A stretch of 39,881 nucleotides of DNA, from contig NZ_PJNI01000022.1 in NCBI RefSeq assembly GCF_002844555.1, positions 1 to 39,881 on the forward strand. Reading direction: 5' to 3'. Under the pieces are notes generated by a model. The model searched no databases. It saw nothing but the letters and a program-made list of their open reading frames with translations, and had not been told where the DNA came from. The translations under genes were made by a program, and so were the position numbers. This document shows positions 1-8,390 of the stretch, one piece after another. Position 1 is the stretch's first letter; each line of letters opens with the position of its first letter. Source of the DNA: Brumimicrobium salinarum (GTDB lineage Bacteria; Bacteroidota; Bacteroidia; Flavobacteriales_D; Crocinitomicaceae).

Positions 1-31
1 TAAGCTTGATTATTCCTTTTTGTCTTGCCAT
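1..31 (-). CDS. 5' end of a MARQKGIIKL-type hypothetical protein (partial)
   Basis: Reading the minus strand from an ATG at 31 gives MARQKGIIKL before the window ends. I recall this opening from a conserved Bacteroidota family of about 130 residues of unknown role that is often found in phage-like or mobile regions. Only ten codons are visible, so the assignment rests on the N-terminal signature alone and no function can be given. The neighbouring small HTH-like gene and the damaged peroxiredoxin fit an accessory region. Confidence 0.5.
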   Translation of the reverse strand, partial: MARQKGIIKL

Positions 32-333
32 GATTACTTAATATTAGTTTTGACAATATCCTGTTGAGACTTTCTCAACATTCCTCAAATTTCGTCGCGA
101 CTTGAAATCGATACTTCAAAAATAGGGGAGAAGTAGGCTACTCAAAAGGGTTTACTTCCGTTCAATAATCTTTGTGCTGTTTTGCTGTGTTTTTGCCTTT
201 TTAATATCCTTTATTTTCCTATAATTTTGTATTTGAGGTAGAAAACACCCATAACAACCCCATGTCAAGAGCATAGCTCATGTATGGATAGTGTATGGCT
301 AAAATCAAATAAGACTAAAAAACATCAAGAAAA

Positions 334-522
334 ATGAAGCGTATCGTTCTACATACAAAAGACGTCATGATCATCACTGGAAAGTCTGAACGATATTCTC
401 GAGAACTCATCAAAAAAATGAAGGAACACTACCTCAAAAAATCACATCAGTATGTTACTATAAAGGAATGTTCTAAATATTTAGGTTTGGATGTTGATGA
501 GGTTGAGGAAGTTTTGTTTTAA
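334..522 (+). CDS. Small helical HTH-like hypothetical protein (62 aa)
   Basis: Encodes 62 residues starting MKRIVLHTKDVMIITGKS. The pattern (a DVMxITGKS helix with a basic segment RYSRELIKKMKEH, then a second helical unit with YVTIKECSKYLGL) looks like a small winged-helix or excisionase-like DNA-binding fold: a helix-turn-helix is plausible around residues 9-28 and again at 41-57. Similar short proteins occur in Bacteroidota near mobile DNA, but I cannot name a family. The gene stands alone, with 300 bp of apparently non-coding DNA upstream (32-333) in which I see no RNA gene. Function is inferred only from shape. Confidence 0.5.
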   Translation: MKRIVLHTKDVMIITGKSERYSRELIKKMKEHYLKKSHQYVTIKECSKYLGLDVDEVEEVLF

Positions 523-677
523 TTGCAATTTTCTATCAAAAAAATAGAACTCAAAAATATAAACGAAAAAACCCCTTATGAACATCACTTCTATTTGAAA
601 GTAAAATTCATAAGAGATTCCAATATATTAATCTAAACACAGTATTACTTATGTTTAAAATTCGAATAACAAAAAGG

Positions 678-1034
678 CTATTTATTATTTTTCAAAAATT
701 CAGTAATTTCTGAAGGCTCTGCTCTATTTCTGTAATCAGCATCTAGAAAAGCATAGATAATTTCACCATTTTCACCGATCAAAGATGCGGCTAAAGGAAG
801 TTCGTTTGATACATCGCCATTATATCCATTCATATCAAATGCTTCATCATACATTTCAACAACCTCATCTGTTAATTTGAAAACTATGCCGCATTCTTTA
901 GCTACTACTTGCATTGCGCTTTCTACAATGCCACTTTCTACAACCGCTTCAATTCCTTCTTTGTAAGCTCTTTTTTTGTTATCGTCTGCTTTCAACGCAA
1001 AATTGGCTTTCTTTTCCTCTAATTTCGACTTCAA
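678..1034 (-). pseudogene. Peroxiredoxin-like (AhpC/TSA) gene with internal deletion
   Basis: The 118-aa product matches the two ends of a Bacteroidota peroxiredoxin-like AhpC/TSA protein of about 200 residues. Residues 1-43 (KSKLEEKKANFALKAD through ESAMQV) correspond to the N-terminal helix, and residues 44-118 (VAKECGIVFKLTDEVVEMYD through AEPSEITEFLKNNK) to the C-terminal third. The middle of the thioredoxin fold, which normally carries the WCPYC-type active-site cysteine, is missing at a junction near 906. The join is in frame and falls where both parents carry a QV dipeptide. The usual start (MTLKSKL) reads ATT-ACT-TTG here, so the ATG at 1038-1040 is also lost and only TTG at 1034 could initiate. 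The product cannot be a working peroxidase. Confidence 0.75.
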
Positions 1035-1117
1035 AGTAATATTTAAATCCTTACCAGTAGCGAAATAATTTAAAATCTATTTCCGGGCAATAGGTTTGTG
1101 CTGTAATGGGGCGCGGT

Positions 1118-1133
1118 CCAGAAAGGTTTCTGG
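1118..1133. repeat. Palindrome in the 1035-1326 intergenic region
   Basis: CCAGAAAGGTTTCTGG is a perfect inverted repeat with 6-7 bp arms. It is followed by ACACGG-ATAATCACGG-type sequence (1139-1165), which resembles short dispersed spacers seen between Bacteroidota genes. No gene or RNA could be recognised elsewhere in 1035-1326. It may be a degenerate terminator or a mobile repeat; there is no T-tract directly after it. Confidence 0.35.
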
Positions 1134-1326
1134 AACACAGATGCAAGCAACACGGATAATCACGGATTTCTTGTGTCATGAATCCTAAGTATTTTTATAT
1201 CTTGAAGTTAATAACGCACCATATTTCATAAAACTCTTTTTTTATGGAGGATTGAATTTTAATTCCAATTTTACTGGTAAAATATCCGATAAGCTTTGGT
1301 GTTAAAAGCAGTTTCTCATTTAAAAC

Positions 1327-3705
1327 CTACCTTCTTCTTCCAGAATAATTCATCGCTTCACCTTTTCCGAATCCGTAACTAACACCAAAGGCAATTTGAC
1401 GCGAACGCACGCCGTAACTGTAGTTTTCAAAAGTTTCTTGACTCACAAAATGTTCACGAATTCGTGATTGAAATAAATCCCTAACAGACAAGTTTAGCAT
1501 TACTTTCCCTTTTAAAATCTTTTTTCTTACTCCAATATCAAGTGTTGCATACGCTGATGTTTCCCCTTGAACAGTCTCGTAACCCGACTGATATCTTCCT
1601 GTTAATTCTAAATCTACATCATATTTTAATTTGAATTTAGGTGTTAAACGAGCCGACCATTGACTACCCGAGAAATCGAAGTTTTGATTTTCAAATGTTC
1701 CTTTTCTATCGAAATAATTAAAGTTGAAATCTGCATTTACAGTTAACCATTTCGTTGGAATATATTTTCCATTCGTTTCAAAACCAATTTTCGAATTCGT
1801 TCCTACATTATAGGGGCGAGAATAAACGGTGTTGTTTTCAATTGTTGAAACGCGTTCAATAACATCGGTTGTGTATTGGTGGTAAAGACTCGAACTAAAT
1901 GAAGCTTTTCCAATTCTGTAAATACTTGTTATTTCATACGAATCTGTGTATTCAGAAAGTAAATTTGGGTTTCCTGCTCGAATGTTGTAGTTGTTTGAAA
2001 TATTAAAGAACGGATTCAAATCCCAAAGTCTAGGACGGTAAATTCTTTTGGAATATCCTGCTTGGAAAGACAATTTATCTGAAACCTTATACGAAGTATG
2101 TAATGTTGGGAAGAAGTCTGTAAAATTCTGATTGTTTTCCTCTTCCGTATTTACAAGGAAAGTGTTTAATTCTGTGTTTTCAACTCTCAAACCTCCTTTT
2201 ACACCCCATTTTTCACTTTCATAAGCAAGTGTAGAATAGATCCCTAATACATTTTGTTCGTATTCAAAATCGTTGGTTTGATTTTGGTCAACAACATACT
2301 CATCTACCACATAGTCTTCTACCATAAAGTCGTTTCCAACATTGTTAATTACATACTGCGAACCTAATTCAAGGGTAAATGCATCCGTAATAGGATTCAT
2401 GTAATCGGCTTTAAAAGTGTAGTCAACTTTGTTGAAATTAGTTGCTGTTCGTTGGTCTCTGTTTTCTTCGAGACCAGCATTAGTTCTGGAAGTAAATTGT
2501 GAAGATTGATCTTTACCAAAAAAGCTTCCAAGCGCTGACAATTGAAGTGTATGCTCTTTGTTATTTCTAAATTGCTTTTTATAATTCAAGTCATATTGCC
2601 ATTTAGGATTAATAGCATCCGTAACTTCAGTTCTGGTCCAACTCGAAACTAAGTCTCCGTTACTGTCCAAATATGAAAAATCTGTTTCTGAAGGTTGGTC
2701 TTCCATTTCCAAAGCATAATTACCTGAAAGCGTTATCACATTATAGTCATTTATATGGTAGTCTGTTCCCAAAGTAATATTGAAGAACTTCTCATTTCTA
2801 TAGTTTTCTCCTTCACTTAAAATGGTTTCCTCTGTGATTTTATTGAAGTTTCTAGATTCAGAAAATCTAGGTTGCTTACGATACCCTCCGCCTAATTGAG
2901 TAAACAAATTAAACTTCTCCGTTCTTCTGTTTAAACTTAAACCAATACTGTGATTGTCGGGATATCCTGTGTTTGCAGTTACTGATCCATTCCAGCCTTT
3001 CTTTTCTTCTTTCTTCAAAATGATATTCAAAATTCCAGCTGTTCCTGAAGCCTCATATTTTGCCGAAGCATTGGTAATGACCTCAACGCTTTCTATCATA
3101 TCTGCTGTAATTGTTCCTAAGGCATTTCCAGACTCATCAGCTAAAACAGATGGTTTCCCATTGATTAAAATTTGAACTCCAGCTCCTCCTCTCAAGGTAA
3201 TATCACCATCGATTCCCACATTTACAGAAGGAACATTGTCTAAGACCTCCAAACCACTCATTCCTGTACTGCTCAAGTCTTTTCCAACATTAAACACACG
3301 TTTGTCAAGTTTGAAAACAGTTTTTGAAACTTCACCACGTATTTCAACTTCATCAAATGATTGCCCTTCAGATTCAAGTGTTACATCTCCTAAATCAACT
3401 TTCCAGTCTACAATTTCAAAATCAGAAATATACTTTGTGGTGTATCCCATAAAGCTGATTTCAATTAAAAAATCTTTGATGTGCGTAGCCAAATTAAATT
3501 TTCCCTTTTCATCAGTTGTTGTTCCCGAAAGCACTTCTGTAGTGTCTAAACTTTTCAGCACAACTGTAGCATAAGGCAAAGCTTGTTTTGTTTCCATTTC
3601 TTTCAAAACACCAGTCACCTCAATAGATTTTGGTTGTGCAAAAGCATCCGTTGAAATGAAAATAAATCCAAGTAAAAAGAGTGTAAATTTTAAATAACTG
3701 GGCAT
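1327..3705 (-). CDS. TonB-dependent receptor, outer-membrane beta-barrel family (OMP_b-brl_3)
   Basis: A 792-aa outer-membrane protein. Residues 1-23 form a signal peptide ending AFAQ. Residues about 27-115 are a carboxypeptidase-regulatory-like Ig fold (IEVTGVLKEMETKQALPYA). Residues about 130-235 are a TonB plug domain (GLEVLDNVPSVNVGIDGDI, LINGKPS, ASAKYEASGTAGILNI). The rest is a strand-rich barrel with the aromatic, YGFGKG-type C-terminus of the OMP_b-brl_3 family. There is no obvious SusD partner, so this is not a SusC/SusD glycan locus; the ligand is unknown. It begins 4 bp after the upstream doxX gene, so the two are surely cotranscribed, and the pair is divergent from a LytS/LytTR two-component system that may regulate it (inference from position). 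Confidence 0.9.
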   Translation of the reverse strand: MPSYLKFTLFLLGFIFISTDAFAQPKSIEVTGVLKEMETKQALPYATVVLKSLDTTEVLSGTTTDEKGKFNLATHIKDFLIEISFMGYTTKYISDFEIVDWKVDLGDVTLESEGQSFDEVEIRGEVSKTVFKLDKRVFNVGKDLSSTGMSGLEVLDNVPSVNVGIDGDITLRGGAGVQILINGKPSVLADESGNALGTITADMIESVEVITNASAKYEASGTAGILNIILKKEEKKGWNGSVTANTGYPDNHSIGLSLNRRTEKFNLFTQLGGGYRKQPRFSESRNFNKITEETILSEGENYRNEKFFNITLGTDYHINDYNVITLSGNYALEMEDQPSETDFSYLDSNGDLVSSWTRTEVTDAINPKWQYDLNYKKQFRNNKEHTLQLSALGSFFGKDQSSQFTSRTNAGLEENRDQRTATNFNKVDYTFKADYMNPITDAFTLELGSQYVINNVGNDFMVEDYVVDEYVVDQNQTNDFEYEQNVLGIYSTLAYESEKWGVKGGLRVENTELNTFLVNTEEENNQNFTDFFPTLHTSYKVSDKLSFQAGYSKRIYRPRLWDLNPFFNISNNYNIRAGNPNLLSEYTDSYEITSIYRIGKASFSSSLYHQYTTDVIERVSTIENNTVYSRPYNVGTNSKIGFETNGKYIPTKWLTVNADFNFNYFDRKGTFENQNFDFSGSQWSARLTPKFKLKYDVDLELTGRYQSGYETVQGETSAYATLDIGVRKKILKGKVMLNLSVRDLFQSRIREHFVSQETFENYSYGVRSRQIAFGVSYGFGKGEAMNYSGRRR

Positions 3706-3709
3706 TGTA

Positions 3710-4111
3710 CTATTTATTTAATTGAATTAATGAATCGATTGAAAATTTTCCAGGACCTGTAAAAAGTAAGGCTACAAATCCTACTAAGTAAAGAAATGCT
3801 TTTTCCATTCCTCCGAAACCGTCTGTGAAATGAACATAAAAAGTGGCCACCAACATAGTAATTACCAAAGGCAACAAAGCCCATCTTGTTAACAGACCAA
3901 AAATGACCAGAGAAGCACAGAAAACTTCTGCAAATACGGCCATTATCATTGAAGTCATTGGTCCAAACCCAAATGGATCTGCAAATTGAATCTCTCCTCC
4001 TTCGATGAGTCGCGACCATTTTCCTAATCCATGACCGAGTAACATGGCCAATCCAATTGAAATTCTCAACAATAATAATCCTATTCCGTTTAGGTTTTCC
4101 TTGTTCAACAT
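3710..4111 (-). CDS. DoxX family membrane protein
   Basis: A four-helix integral membrane protein of 133 residues with the DoxX hallmarks GIGLLLLRISIGLAMLLGHG near the N-terminus, the AVFAEVFCASLVIFGLLTRW segment in the middle and a FVALLFTGPGKFSID end. I chose the ATG at 4111 (MLNKENLNG) because the family normally starts a few residues before the first helix. The open frame extends upstream to 4213, but that 34-residue extension looks like leader DNA. It overlies the start of the TonB-type receptor operon with a 4-bp gap. DoxX proteins are linked to redox and sulfur or quinone chemistry; the specific role here is unknown. Confidence 0.85.
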   Translation of the reverse strand: MLNKENLNGIGLLLLRISIGLAMLLGHGLGKWSRLIEGGEIQFADPFGFGPMTSMIMAVFAEVFCASLVIFGLLTRWALLPLVITMLVATFYVHFTDGFGGMEKAFLYLVGFVALLFTGPGKFSIDSLIQLNK

Positions 4112-4305
4112 TGTATTTAACTTTCCATTTTTCACTGTTGCAAAAAAAGAAAGTTTTCCTGGGTAAATAAAATGTAATCTGCTCAACGACATTTTCAACC
4201 CCCTCAATAACATTTTTAGAAATAAATGCCGATAAACAGCTTAATTTTGTCGTTTGCCTGATTCTATTTTTAACGTAATTATCAATTTCCTATCTTTACC
4301 CTTTA

Positions 4306-5322
4306 ATGAACAAATTACAACTCAATAAAAAAACGGTTGCTGAAATTATCTTTCAGGTCATTTTAAATAGTCTTGTTTTTATCTTTTTTGCTTTTGATAG
4401 ACGAAATCCTGGAATCGAACTGCACAAGTTTTTCTTTTATTTCAACTATGCCGTTGCTGCATTGGTCATTAATTATGTGCTTTTACCGAAGTACTTCTAT
4501 AAAAATCGCTACTTCACATTTATCATTTATGCTTTGGTGATCGTTGGGTTGGTCATTTTTACTGAAGAAGCCATTCTCGAGAAAATTTATTATCCCGATA
4601 CACGCGGAAGAAAATTCCTCGGTGTTATGTTTAATTTAATGGGAACTCTGCCCACTTTAACAGTTTTGGTTGGATTTAAATTTGGTTGGGATGCCTTGTC
4701 CAACAAACGTAAGGTTGAAGAGTTGAAAAGTTCTGTAAAAGAAAGCGAATTGAACTATTTAAAATCACAAATAAATCCGCATTTCTTGTTCAACAACTTA
4801 AATAATTTATATGCACATGCTGTTGAAGAATCACCAAAAACCCCAGATATTATTCTAGAATTATCGGATGTTTTGCGTTACATGTTGTATGAATGTAAAG
4901 CCGATTATGTTCCACTCGATAAGGAGATTAAGCAATTAAAAAGTTATGTCAATTTAAGTGAACTTCAAATCGAAGGGCGAGCAAAAGTGAATTTTAAAAC
5001 CCAAAACATTACTGGTTCTATCCGAATTGCGCCATTAATTTTAATTGTTTTTATTGAAAATGCATTTAAACACAGCGCTTCGAGTTTAAGTGACAACATT
5101 GTGATTGACATCAATATTGAAAAAACAGAAGAAGATCAACTTCGTTTCCATTGTCAAAATACTTACAGTTCAACCTCAAATATTTCAAGTTTAAAAGGTG
5201 GAATCGGACTTTCGAATGTCAACAAACGACTCCAATTACTCTATCCACAAGCACATGAACTAACAATATCTGAAGGAAACGGTGAAGTTTATACTGTTGA
5301 TTTAACAATTGATTTAAATTAA
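4306..5322 (+). CDS. LytS-type sensor histidine kinase (His_kinase family)
   Basis: A 338-aa membrane kinase. Four hydrophobic helices lie at about residues 12-32, 43-62, 70-90 and 105-125, with no large periplasmic loop, so the signal is probably sensed in or near the membrane. The His_kinase (PF06580) phosphoacceptor motif QINPHFLFNNLNNL puts the histidine at 159. The N-box is FIENAFKHS (Asn252) and the G-box GGIGLSNVNKRL (298-309). Six bases separate it from the LytTR regulator downstream, a standard pair in Bacteroidota. It is divergent from doxX and the TonB-type receptor across a 194-bp gap (4112-4305). An A7 run near its start is read in frame without any shift. Confidence 0.92.
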   Translation: MNKLQLNKKTVAEIIFQVILNSLVFIFFAFDRRNPGIELHKFFFYFNYAVAALVINYVLLPKYFYKNRYFTFIIYALVIVGLVIFTEEAILEKIYYPDTRGRKFLGVMFNLMGTLPTLTVLVGFKFGWDALSNKRKVEELKSSVKESELNYLKSQINPHFLFNNLNNLYAHAVEESPKTPDIILELSDVLRYMLYECKADYVPLDKEIKQLKSYVNLSELQIEGRAKVNFKTQNITGSIRIAPLILIVFIENAFKHSASSLSDNIVIDINIEKTEEDQLRFHCQNTYSSTSNISSLKGGIGLSNVNKRLQLLYPQAHELTISEGNGEVYTVDLTIDLN

Positions 5323-5328
5323 TAAAAC

Positions 5329-6027
5329 ATGAAATGTATAATCATTGAAGATCAATTACCAGCCCAACGGATTTTAAAGAAATTCATTACAGATTATGAA
5401 AGCTTAAATTTGATAGGCGTTTTCAACAATGGAATTGAAGCCATGGAATTTGTCAACAAAAACGAAGTCGATTTGATGTTTTTAGATATTCACCTTCCCA
5501 AGCTATCTGGAATAGATTTTTTAAAGGCATTAAACAATCCTCCGCAAGTGATTTTTACCACAGCTTTTTCTGAATTTGCACTGGAAGGTTATGAATTAAA
5601 TGTGGTCGATTATTTACTCAAACCCTTCTCCTTTCAACGATTTGTGCAAGCCGTTTCTAAAGTTGAAACAAAAAAACAATCTGAGGCTAATCTTATTGAC
5701 GACAGAGGAGATTCAAAAAAAGATATTTTCATTAAAAGTGGATTTGACCATATTCGAATCAAATTAGACGACATATCCTATATCATGTCTGACGCAGACT
5801 ACACAGAAATTCATCACGAAACAAACAAATATCTTTCCTCTGAAACATTGCGATTTTGGGAGCAAACTCTGCCCACACATCAATTCAGCAGGGTCCATAA
5901 ATCATATATTGTGAATACGGAGAAAGTAGTGAAGGTTTCTGGAAATCAAATTTACTTGGAAAACAAGAAGATTGTTCCAGTAGGTCGAGCATTTAAAAAT
6001 GAATTTATCGAACGATTTATTAAATAA
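5329..6027 (+). CDS. LytTR-family response regulator
   Basis: A 232-aa regulator and partner of the preceding kinase. Residues 1-115 are a receiver domain with the acidic pair ED (7-8), phosphoacceptor Asp53 in FLDIHLP, and the conserved KPF lysine at 98. Residues about 133-232 are a LytTR DNA-binding domain (IFIKSGFDHIRIKLDDISYI, then FSRVHKSYIVNTEKV and VPVGRAFKNEF). It most likely binds direct repeats upstream of its targets. The divergent doxX-receptor operon is the nearest candidate, which is inference from the arrangement. Confidence 0.93.
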   Translation: MKCIIIEDQLPAQRILKKFITDYESLNLIGVFNNGIEAMEFVNKNEVDLMFLDIHLPKLSGIDFLKALNNPPQVIFTTAFSEFALEGYELNVVDYLLKPFSFQRFVQAVSKVETKKQSEANLIDDRGDSKKDIFIKSGFDHIRIKLDDISYIMSDADYTEIHHETNKYLSSETLRFWEQTLPTHQFSRVHKSYIVNTEKVVKVSGNQIYLENKKIVPVGRAFKNEFIERFIK

Positions 6028-6216
6028 CTTTTCTTATTCTATGCAAGCCTTTCAACACCTTCTCTAACTTTCAAAATTAAATACTCAAATATGATTTATA
6101 AAAATCTTTTATCATTTGAAATGGAGATTTATGGGCTCTACTGCTTACTTCAAAAAATCAGAAGCAACATCATTTGCACCGTATGTTCTGTTTTGAAACA
6201 ATCATAATATTTAGCG

Positions 6217-6450
6217 TCATATATTCTTATCCGTCCATCTCCGGCGTTTTACATGAAGAAAAACGAACTTACCTCTAAGGGGAAAGTCTTGTATGATAAC
6301 CTCTTTATGAAACCCTTTGGATACTAATGACCGATCAGAAAACTCTTGTGGTTGTGTTTCCTTTTCTTCAAAATAAAGCTCTAACTTTTCAGTTTTTTGC
6401 TGAGATTTGATTAAATCAAAGTGCTCAACAATCATCTCTGGTAAAATCAA
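6217..6450 (-). pseudogene. Truncated ISAon1-family transposase N-terminal region
   Basis: A 77-aa frame beginning MILPEMIVEHFDLIKS, with GFHKEVIIQDFPLRGKFVF and HVKRRRWTDK. It matches the separate N-terminal protein that precedes the transposase in ISAon1-group insertion sequences. The normal protein continues past WTDK with a conserved region and is about 110-120 residues long; here it stops at WTDKNI, and no DDE transposase follows in the 190 bp to 6027. This is therefore a relic of an insertion sequence. I could not find a convincing terminal inverted repeat. Confidence 0.7.
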
Positions 6451-6531
6451 AATAAATCAATATAGTTTTCCATTAGGGTAATTTTTCGGTAAAGAAATAA
6501 AATTTATTTTAATCCCTCCCCAACTTTTGAG

Positions 6532-6565
6532 ACCGATCCTTAGTCTTGATCCTAAATCTTGATCC
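6532..6565. repeat. Degenerate 13-bp tandem repeat beside tRNA-Ser
   Basis: Three units with a 13-bp period carry GATCC in register: ACCGATCC (6532), CTTGATCC (6545) and CTTGATCC (6558). A related TTGATCCTTGATCC tract lies at 23398-23411 next to the terminator of tRNA-Leu. No coding function is seen. Confidence 0.5.
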
Positions 6566-6593
6566 AGTGAAATCTTAATTCGTTTCAACCAAT

Positions 6594-6627
6594 AAAAAAA
6601 CCCACAACTTTAGTTGCGGGTTTTTTT
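6594..6627. terminator. Rho-independent terminator downstream of tRNA-Ser
   Basis: An 8-bp stem, CCCACAAC / GTTGCGGG (one G-T pair), with a TTTA loop at 6601-6620, is flanked by A7 on the left and T7 on the right. It can therefore work in both directions. It ends the minus-strand tRNA-Ser transcript. Confidence 0.85.
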
Positions 6628-6628
6628 C

Positions 6629-6716
6629 TGGCGGAGAAAGAGGGATTCGAACCCCCGATACCTCTCGGTATGCCGGTTTTCAAGACCGGTGCATTCAACC
6701 GCTCTGCCATTTCTCC
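6629..6716 (-). tRNA. tRNA-Ser (UGA anticodon)
   Basis: An 88-nt class II tRNA. The acceptor stem GGAGAAA pairs with TTTCTCC, followed by discriminator G and an encoded CCA. The anticodon stem-loop ACCGGTCTTGAAAACCGG gives anticodon TGA. There is an extra variable arm (ACCGAGAGGT region) and a T arm GGGGGTTCGAATCCC. The long variable arm confirms serine. It is followed directly by a strong terminator. Confidence 0.95.
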
Positions 6717-6927
6717 GCGACAAAAGTACTAATAGATATTTTTATAACAAGTATAAAATTGATTTATTTTTAAAGAAAATTTAACTCGTGTTTTAATTGT
6801 CTCAAATTCTAAGAGTTAAGGAATTGTTAAGGATGTTTTGACCGTGCCGTTTAATCAACAAAATGTACAAACTTTGTTGAAAGACTCAAAATTGTCTAAC
6901 TTTATACCCAATAGAAGATTATTGAAT

Positions 6928-8379
6928 ATGAAAAATATTTTGCTCCTTATATTACTTGTCTTGTCAAGTATGAGTTATGGTCAAGAAAAGAAACTAAAGG
7001 TTTATTTAGAAAACAACCAATTTTTTAATCCAGAAATAGGTAACTATCTTGAAGTTGAACTCAATTTTACAGGTTACACCCTCAATTATGTGACAGAAAA
7101 CAATGTTATGTATGCCGAAGTTGAAATAAGTCAGATTTTTTCACAAAATGATACAATTGTTTCGGCAGATCGATATAGGCTAAGAAGTCCAAAGGTTGTT
7201 GATAGTATTGTTGATGATTTCTTTGACATTCAAAAATACGCTTTACTGCCAGGAAGTTATGATTATGAACTTTCCATAAAAGATGTGAATGCGAACCAAG
7301 ATCCGATTTCTGTTAACACGACCATCGAAATTGAGGACTTATCAGGTGGTCTATCTATTTCATCATTTATCGCTGCGGAATCGATAAAACCTAATCCATC
7401 AGATCAAAATATTTTCACTAAGGCAGGATACGATGTTGTTCCATTGATAGGGAATTATTATCCAACTGAAGTTCAGAATTTACTTTATTATTTTGAAGTT
7501 TACAATTCAGATGCAGATTTATCCGATTCTGTGTATGTTGTTGAGCAGAAGATAATTAACAAAAATAAAGCGACAGATATAGAGCAATATACTCGTTATT
7601 ATAGATATGAAACTTCAGAATTACAGCCAGTTTCCAAGGTGGTTGATATAAGTCTATTACCTACAGGAGCATATACCTTGGAGATTAATATTCTCAATAG
7701 GGATAAAACGGTTATTGGCAGGACTTCTTTTGATTTTGATCGAAATAATACAGAAGAGGTGAACGCTGTGGCGTATGAATCTGTAATTTTAAACCCTGCA
7801 TTTAAAGAAAGTATTCCAGATGATTCGGTAGCCTATTATGTGGGGAGTTTGATTCCCATAGCTGGTCAAGCTGAAGTGAAAAATATCATTCGCCTATTAA
7901 AGAAAAAGGATAAAGAACAAAATTATCGTTATCTGCAAGCGTTTTGGAAACAAGCTGCTCCAGAAAATCCTTATGAAGGATGGATAAAATACAAGGCACA
8001 AGTTCAGTCCGTTGAGCGCTTATTTGCTACTAATTTTCAGGTCGGATTTGAGACAGATCGCGGCCGGGTTTTTCTGCAATATGGTGCGCCAAATAGTGTA
8101 ATAGAACAGCCTTCATCTCCATCAGAATATCCTTATGAAATATGGCAATACGATCAAATTAAACAGTTTTCAAACCGTAGATTTATTTTTTATAGTACAA
8201 CTAATCTAAATGAAGATTATCGTTTATTGCATAGCGATATGATTGGCGAAATTCAGAACTACAGATGGAAATACGCGCTTAATAAAAGAAATACACCTGA
8301 TAGTGATTTAGATGATCCTACCGGTGGTGCGAAGCCTCACTTTGGAGGTAATTCGTCCTTGTATTTTAATAGTTACTAA
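6928..8379 (+). CDS. GWxTD domain-containing protein
   Basis: From the ATG at 6928 the product is 483 residues with a signal peptide (MKNILLLILLVLSSMSYGQ), so it is exported. An in-frame upstream extension to 6838 lacks protein-like character and would bury the signal peptide. The N-terminal two thirds are beta-rich with no known domain. The C-terminal part (EGWIKYKAQVQSVERLF, FETDRGRVFLQYGAPNSV, YEIWQYDQI) is the GWxTD domain, common in Bacteroidota and of unknown biochemical role. It is followed 11 bp later by a glycosyltransferase and the two are probably cotranscribed. Confidence 0.85.
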   Translation: MKNILLLILLVLSSMSYGQEKKLKVYLENNQFFNPEIGNYLEVELNFTGYTLNYVTENNVMYAEVEISQIFSQNDTIVSADRYRLRSPKVVDSIVDDFFDIQKYALLPGSYDYELSIKDVNANQDPISVNTTIEIEDLSGGLSISSFIAAESIKPNPSDQNIFTKAGYDVVPLIGNYYPTEVQNLLYYFEVYNSDADLSDSVYVVEQKIINKNKATDIEQYTRYYRYETSELQPVSKVVDISLLPTGAYTLEINILNRDKTVIGRTSFDFDRNNTEEVNAVAYESVILNPAFKESIPDDSVAYYVGSLIPIAGQAEVKNIIRLLKKKDKEQNYRYLQAFWKQAAPENPYEGWIKYKAQVQSVERLFATNFQVGFETDRGRVFLQYGAPNSVIEQPSSPSEYPYEIWQYDQIKQFSNRRFIFYSTTNLNEDYRLLHSDMIGEIQNYRWKYALNKRNTPDSDLDDPTGGAKPHFGGNSSLYFNSY

Positions 8380-8390
8380 ACAATAAAGTC

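Noticed and set aside
2954-3574. Plus-strand open frames inside the TonB-type receptor
   Set aside because: They are antisense shadows of a well-conserved gene with no start context or domain.
6838-6927. Longer N-terminus of the GWxTD protein
   Set aside because: It would place 30 residues before a clear signal peptide.
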